From positions 1-27,150 of the forward strand of contig JAFWRL010000214.1 of the NCBI GenBank assembly GCA_017520105.1: a DNA stretch of 27,150 bases, written 5' to 3'. This document shows positions 23,650-27,150 of this stretch, one piece after another. This stretch comes from Fibrobacter sp. GTDB lineage: Bacteria > Fibrobacterota > Fibrobacteria > Fibrobacterales > Fibrobacteraceae. Numbering within the stretch: the first letter of the stretch is position 1; the number at the start of each line of letters is the position of its first letter. The notes below the pieces were generated by a model. That model made no database searches. It had not been told where the DNA came from and worked only from the letters and a program-made list of their open reading frames with translations. A program made the position numbers and the translations under genes.

Positions 23650-23964
23650 TAGATTTTCCTTTTGTTTGATGCATAATTTACATTTTTATCATGCCTTCCG
23701 CAGCAGGGCTGCTAAATACAGTGTTTTGCAAAGGTGTTACGTGTAAGCCGATCCCGGCACAGAGGCCGGGATGACATGCAAAAGCGTTTTGTCATGCCCG
23801 TCACAGAACGAGCACCTCCTTTTCATAAACGAGAAGGCGATGCCGGAACGGAGTCCGGCATGACAAAGTGTCAGGCATGACGAGAATAAAAAAGAATCCC
23901 CGGCAAAACCGGGGACCCAAAGTTCAATCTTTGCCCAACTGTTGCGGGCTAAAGCAAAACTAGA
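23650..23964. other. Spacer between rnc and acpP with repeats and terminator
   Basis: No gene is visible in these 315 bases, and in particular no fabF remnant. It holds two full type A repeats (23748-23776 and 23837-23865), partial GGCATGACGAG and TGTCATGCCCG copies and the fabG-acpP terminator (23886-23917). The rnc promoter should lie in the AT-rich part near 23650-23700. Confidence 0.7.
23886..23917 (-). terminator. Rho-independent terminator of the fabG-acpP unit
   Basis: Read on the minus strand, TCCCCGG/CCGGGGA with loop TTTTG is followed by TTCTTTTTT. It lies about 50 bases after the acpP stop codon and would block read-through into rnc. Confidence 0.85.
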
Positions 23965-24204
23965 TTACTTCTTGTGTGCTTCGAGGAAAGCGACAACGTC
24001 AGAAACCTTCTGGAACTTTTCAGCGTCGGAATCGAGGATTTCGACATCGAATTCGTCTTCGAGAGCCATCACGAGTTCAACACGGTCCAGAGAGTCGGCA
24101 CCGAGGTCATTACCGAATTCAGATTCGGGCTTGACATCTTCAGCCTTGACTTCCAACTTAGCAACGATCACGTCCGTGACCTTCTTGAAAATTTCTTCGT
24201 TCAT
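23965..24204 (-). CDS. acpP: Acyl carrier protein
   Basis: The product has 79 aa from the ATG at 24204. The in-frame ATG four codons upstream is rejected because it overlaps the GGAG that serves as RBS seven bases before 24204. ACP carries growing acyl chains on a phosphopantetheine arm in type II fatty-acid synthesis. The attachment motif GADSLDRVEL is present with Ser38, and the helical acidic pattern (MNEEIFKKVTDVIV ... LEDEFDVEILDSDAEKF ... VSDVVAFLEAHKK) is complete. It lies 47 bases downstream of fabG on the same strand and ends at a strong terminator. Confidence 0.97.
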   Translation of the reverse strand: MNEEIFKKVTDVIVAKLEVKAEDVKPESEFGNDLGADSLDRVELVMALEDEFDVEILDSDAEKFQKVSDVVAFLEAHKK

Positions 24205-24251
24205 TTTTTTCTCCATGGGAAAAAGTTTTGTCCAAATTTAATAAAATGTTG

Positions 24252-24980
24252 TTAAGCGTTCAAGCCCCCATCGACACCAATTACCTGTCCGGTAATGTAT
24301 TTGGCATCGTCGGAGGCCAAAAATGCAACTGCCTTGGCCACATCTTCCGGCTTACCGAGACGGCCAAGCGGAATCTGGGCGGCATACTTGGTGCGGGTTT
24401 CTTCGCTCATGGCGGCGGTCATGTCCGTATCGATGAATCCCGGGGCGACTGCGTTCACTGTAATGCCGCGAGAGCCGAATTCCATGGAATTGGACTTGGT
24501 CATGCCGATAACGCCAGCCTTGGCAGCGGCATAGTTGGCCTGACCGGCCTGAGTCCTGATACCGTTCAAGCTTGCAATGTTCACGATACTGCCTTTGCGG
24601 GCGCCCATCATGGTCCTGAGGACGGCCCTAGTGCAGAGGAACGTCGAGCGGAGGTCCGTTGCGATAACGTTGTCGAAATCTTCGTCCTTCATGCGAAGTA
24701 CGAGGCCGTCACGGGTGATGCCAGCGTTGTTCACGAGGCAATCTACCCCACCCAGTGCGTCGATAGCCTGTTTGAAAGCGTCCTTCACGGATTCGGAATT
24801 GCTCACGTCGCAGGCGAACGTGAACGTCTTGACGCCGAATTCCTTGGCGATGGCTTCGGCCTGTTCCGGGCAGCCACCACGGGAAATGAGCACGACATCG
24901 GAACCGCGAGATGCAAGTTCTCTTGCAATAGCAAGACCGATACCGCGAGATGCACCAGTCACAATAGACTTCGTAGGCAT
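24252..24980 (-). CDS. fabG: 3-oxoacyl-ACP reductase
   Basis: The product has 242 aa, the normal length. It reduces 3-oxoacyl-ACP with NADPH in fatty-acid elongation. SDR features: cofactor motif TGASRGIG (8-15), NNAG (84-87), catalytic Ser137 (NIASLNG), Tyr150 and Lys154 (QANYAAAKAG), and a C-terminal GQVIGVDGGLNA. The SDR active-site Asn position (VIETNL in E. coli FabG) is Asp109 here (VIATDL), as in some acetoacetyl-CoA reductases. An RBS AGGAGG lies seven bases before the ATG. Together with acpP it forms a two-gene operon. A 17-bp palindrome overlaps its presumed transcription start. An acetoacetyl-CoA reductase role is less likely given acpP next door. Confidence 0.95.
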   Translation of the reverse strand: MPTKSIVTGASRGIGLAIARELASRGSDVVLISRGGCPEQAEAIAKEFGVKTFTFACDVSNSESVKDAFKQAIDALGGVDCLVNNAGITRDGLVLRMKDEDFDNVIATDLRSTFLCTRAVLRTMMGARKGSIVNIASLNGIRTQAGQANYAAAKAGVIGMTKSNSMEFGSRGITVNAVAPGFIDTDMTAAMSEETRTKYAAQIPLGRLGKPEDVAKAVAFLASDDAKYITGQVIGVDGGLNA

Positions 24981-24995
24981 TAAAAAACCTCCTGT

Positions 24996-25012
24996 ATGAC
25001 ATTAACTGTCAT
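24996..25012. promoter_or_regulatory. Palindromic candidate operator upstream of fabG
   Basis: ATGACATTAACTGTCAT, with 6-bp perfect arms ATGACA/TGTCAT and centre TTAAC, lies 16 bases before the fabG start. On the minus strand it is directly downstream of a TATATA box (25014-25019), i.e. over the likely transcription start. It does not match the FapR or FadR sites I know. Confidence 0.45.
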
Positions 25013-25488
25013 TTATATACGTTATCGTCCAAGAAACCGAAAAAGCGACCAAAGCGCAACCTTCCGGTTCTTAAACAAATGTTCAAGTTTAAACTTCAAA
25101 CGGCCGTCGCACCACCGGTGCCAGACGGTTCTTTCAAAATTTGTTTTATTTGTTACTCAAGATAATAAATGAGACGAGAGACGACAAATGCGTAGGTCGA
25201 GAGTCGCGTCCAAACTAGTTTGAACATGACCGAGACCAGCATTTGGGACTTGAACGAAGTGAAAGTCCAAAGACGAGAGACGAGAGAATAAAGCGTTTCG
25301 TCATTCTGAATGGAACGAAGTGGAGTGAAGAATCCAGTGATTTCTTATGAATTGTGGATAGTAGGAAGTGGTTAGTGGTTAGTGGCTAGTTAATAGCTAC
25401 TAGAAAATCGTAATTGGTTAGGGATAGGGAGTTAGGCTAATGAAATTTCGGGGAAAGGGGCTTTTTACTAAAATTTGTATGGAATATT
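25013..25488. other. Long non-coding spacer with purine-rich low-complexity sequence
   Basis: I see no gene here. 25014-25019 is a possible -10 box (minus strand) for fabG. From about 25170 the sequence repeats GAGACGAGAGACGA-like text (25172-25186 and 25271-25287). A reverse-oriented type B element lies at 25300-25337. About 25360-25400 is a string of GTGGTTAGTGGCTAGTTA-like words. Confidence 0.6.
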
Positions 25489-25917
25489 TTGAGGTTGCCG
25501 ATTTTGCGATATTTGAAACAATTGATATTCATCATCTTTCTGTTGCTGGGGAATGTTTTTGCCGCTGTCGAAAATGATCATGCAAATAATGACCAAATAT
25601 CTCCAAATGACATTTACGATCTTTTTAGCCCAGAAGAAAGCAACAAAAGCGACGGTATGCTAGCGCTAGCTACAGGAATTCCATTAACCTTAGCGGGAGT
25701 GGCCTCTTTTATCGCATATAAGGACAACAAGAACAGCGACGAACCAAACATAGCGGTACTTGGAATTCCTTTAGCCTTAATCGGCATTCCAATGATTATT
25801 TATGGCATTTATTGTTTTTTCCCAAAGAAAAAGACGCAATCAGCGCATTTTATCATAGCTCCATCAATAGACGTTCTCCGTCCACAAGCGGGCCTCGGCA
25901 TGCACGTACGTTTTTAA
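25489..25917 (+). CDS. Small secreted or membrane protein of unknown function
   Basis: The open frame gives about 142 aa, but the start is uncertain: there is no ATG in frame, and TTG at 25489 or 25495 must be used. The N-terminus looks like a true signal peptide (LKQLIFIIFLLLGNVFA, cleavage before AVEND). Two hydrophobic segments follow, separated by a charged loop (MLALATGIPLTLAGVASFIA; IAVLGIPLALIGIPMIIYGI), and then a short tail ending GLGMHVRF. No family is recognised. It is AT-rich, on the strand opposite to its neighbours, and sits between plsX and fabG inside an area of low-complexity flanks. An ATG at 25479 opens a different frame that stops after 32 codons. The signal peptide and membrane segments argue that it is, or recently was, a real gene. 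Confidence 0.5.
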   Translation: MRLPILRYLKQLIFIIFLLLGNVFAAVENDHANNDQISPNDIYDLFSPEESNKSDGMLALATGIPLTLAGVASFIAYKDNKNSDEPNIAVLGIPLALIGIPMIIYGIYCFFPKKKTQSAHFIIAPSIDVLRPQAGLGMHVRF

Positions 25918-26315
25918 TCCAAGCCCAGACCACACTGTTAGGTAATAGGTCTCAGGCTGTAGGTTTTAGGATAAGTAAACAGGATAATGAAATGAAAAAT
26001 TAAAAATGAAATTTTTATTCTTAATTCTTAAATCCTAACAACCAACCACTATTTACTGCCTCTCTTTCGTCTCTTCTCTAAACGCGTGGATCCTATCGGT
26101 TTCGCCTCCAGGATGACGGCCAACGGCCAGGCTCTTTCCTCTACCTACTTCCTACTGTCTACTTCCTACCGCCTACTGAACACCCCACACACCAAAGGAC
26201 CGAAGGTCCGAGCCCATAGCCCATACCTTTACTGGATCCTTCACTACGTTCAGGATGACAGTGCTAAATCTCTACTCTCTCGTCTGTAGGCGCGCAGCGC
26301 CGTTCTCTCGTCTAA
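25918..26315. other. Non-coding spacer with pyrimidine-rich low-complexity sequence and type B repeats
   Basis: I see no gene. About 25960-26040 is AT-rich with partly self-complementary TTAGGATAAG and TTAAATCCTAAC ends. Type B repeats lie at 26087-26118 and 26231-26260. The text TCTCTTTCGTCTCTTCTC (from about 26060), CTACTTCCTACTGTCTACTT (about 26143-26166) and CTCTACTCTCTCGTC (about 26270) reads as the complement of the purine-rich words on the other side of the small gene. Confidence 0.6.
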
Positions 26316-26350
26316 ATAAAAAAACGGACCTAGCATTCACTAGATCCGTC
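26316..26350 (-). terminator. Rho-independent terminator of plsX
   Basis: On the minus strand ACGGATCTAG pairs with CTAGGTCCGT (one mismatch, 6-nt loop) and is followed by seven T. It lies about 30 bases after the plsX stop codon, so plsX is not co-transcribed with fabG. Confidence 0.85.
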
Positions 26351-26381
26351 TAATTGCAACTAAAGTCTTTGCAGACAAAAG

Positions 26382-27150
26382 CTATGCTTTAGGAGTTTCC
26401 TCGGACTTGATTGCTGCGAGGCGAGCGTTGACCTTGTTTGCAACGTCGGCTTCGGCGTACTTGGCGGCAGCTTCGACAGCCTTTTCGATTGCGATAGCAT
26501 CGGAACGGCCATGTGCGATGATGCCAATGCCATTGAGGCCAAGCAACAAGGCGCCACCCGTAGCGCGGTAGTCCCACATTTCGGCAAAGCGCTTGCCAGC
26601 CGGAGAATCGATTGTGCCAAACATTTCCTGGTGCATTTCGAAGAAACCTTCCAGGAGTTTGAGAACAACGTTACCCGTATAGCCGGAACTTGCAACAACA
26701 TCGGCCTTGCCAGCGATAAGGTCGCGGCCTTCGATGTTACCGATGAAATTGACCGGAGCAGACTTGAGGAGCTGGTATGTTTCCTGAAGAACTGCCGGGC
26801 CCTTGTGTTCTTCTTCGCCCATGTTCAAGAGACCGACCTTCGGATTTTCGATTCCGAGGAAAGCCTCGGCGAAAGCAGAACCTGCAATGGCAAAGTCAAC
26901 GAGAGTAGAAGCGCGTTCATCAACGTTTGCACCGCCATCGACCAACACAATGCGGCGATCCTTTGTCGGAAGCGCAACCCCGATAGGCGGACGGGAGAAC
27001 TCGTCACACGTCTTACCGAGAATCATGAGGCAGCTAGCCATCATGGCACCGGAGTTACCGGCACTGACGGAAGCATCCACAAGACCTTTCTTCTGCAAGG
27101 CAACACAAGTCACCAAGCCAGAATGCTGCTTCTTCTTGACCACCATGACA
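26382..27150 (-). CDS. plsX: Phosphate acyltransferase PlsX (N-terminus beyond the right edge)
   Basis: The visible part covers about 255 residues to the stop; the frame stays open through the edge (a Val codon precedes the first Met), so the first roughly 80-90 residues are missing. PlsX makes acyl-phosphate from acyl-ACP and phosphate, feeding PlsY in phospholipid synthesis at the membrane face. Recognisable family blocks: SAGNSGAMMASCLMILGKT, VLVDGGANVDERASTLVDFA, KVGLLNMGEEEHKGPAV, NFIGNIEGRDLIAGKADVVA, SGYTGNVVLKLLEGFF and GALLLGLNGIGIIAHGRSDA. In many bacteria plsX heads a plsX-fabH-fabD-fabG-acpP cluster. Here a terminator follows plsX, and fabG lies 1.4 kb further on. Confidence 0.95.
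   Translation of the reverse strand, partial: VMVVKKKQHSGLVTCVALQKKGLVDASVSAGNSGAMMASCLMILGKTCDEFSRPPIGVALPTKDRRIVLVDGGANVDERASTLVDFAIAGSAFAEAFLGIENPKVGLLNMGEEEHKGPAVLQETYQLLKSAPVNFIGNIEGRDLIAGKADVVASSGYTGNVVLKLLEGFFEMHQEMFGTIDSPAGKRFAEMWDYRATGGALLLGLNGIGIIAHGRSDAIAIEKAVEAAAKYAEADVANKVNARLAAIKSEETPKA

Overview
The window looks like a chromosomal segment of a Fibrobacter-type bacterium (phylum Fibrobacterota). Evidence read from the sequence: a secreted protein with a fibro-slime domain; secreted proteins ending in type IX secretion (T9SS/Por)-like tails; a giant surface protein with Ser-rich linkers; and Gram-negative envelope genes (outer-membrane barrel, lipoproteins, periplasmic adaptor). 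The genus is an inference from these families; no 16S gene is present. I found no phage, IS element or CRISPR array.

Layout. 1-3636 (+): tail of a truncated secreted protein, then a 1002-aa fibro-slime protein sharing the same C-terminal sorting tail. 3877-4710 (-): aldo/keto reductase. 4819-7109 (-): an AT-rich three-gene cassette of a secreted caspase-fold protein (His109/Cys154), a secreted partner with a protease-propeptide-like segment, and a small lipoprotein. This is the most promising candidate for an undescribed system. 7240-9606: divergent CDF cation exporter (-) and MacA-like adaptor (+). 9785-11205: divergent prepilin peptidase (-) and DUF6941-type protein (+). 11413-12141: lipoprotein, then tRNA-Val(GAC) with a perfect sigma70-type promoter and a terminator. 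12297-13982 (-): SLC13/DASS carboxylate transporter with an Ala-rich tail. 14111-19687 (-): 1858-aa surface protein (GLUG-like repeats, six Cys-paired InlB-like repeats, Ser linker, T9SS tail). 19873-20703 (+): outer-membrane barrel. 20925-22754 (-): YejA/OppA-like binding lipoprotein. 22837-27150 (-): rnc, acpP, fabG and the 3' part of plsX, a fatty-acid/phospholipid block that is broken up: fabF is absent between acpP and rnc, and about 1.4 kb with an orphan (+) gene separates plsX from fabG.

Intergenic space is full of two families of short repeats. Type A is a G+C hairpin of the form CCCCGG-N5/6-CCGGGGTGACA with sequence variants. Type B is of the form TGGATCC...TTCAGGATGACG. Both end in a similar GATGACA/GGTGACA and lie outside the genes. 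Most genes here are single units or pairs with their own terminators. The functional theme is envelope and surface biology (adhesion, secretion, export, lipid synthesis) rather than one pathway.
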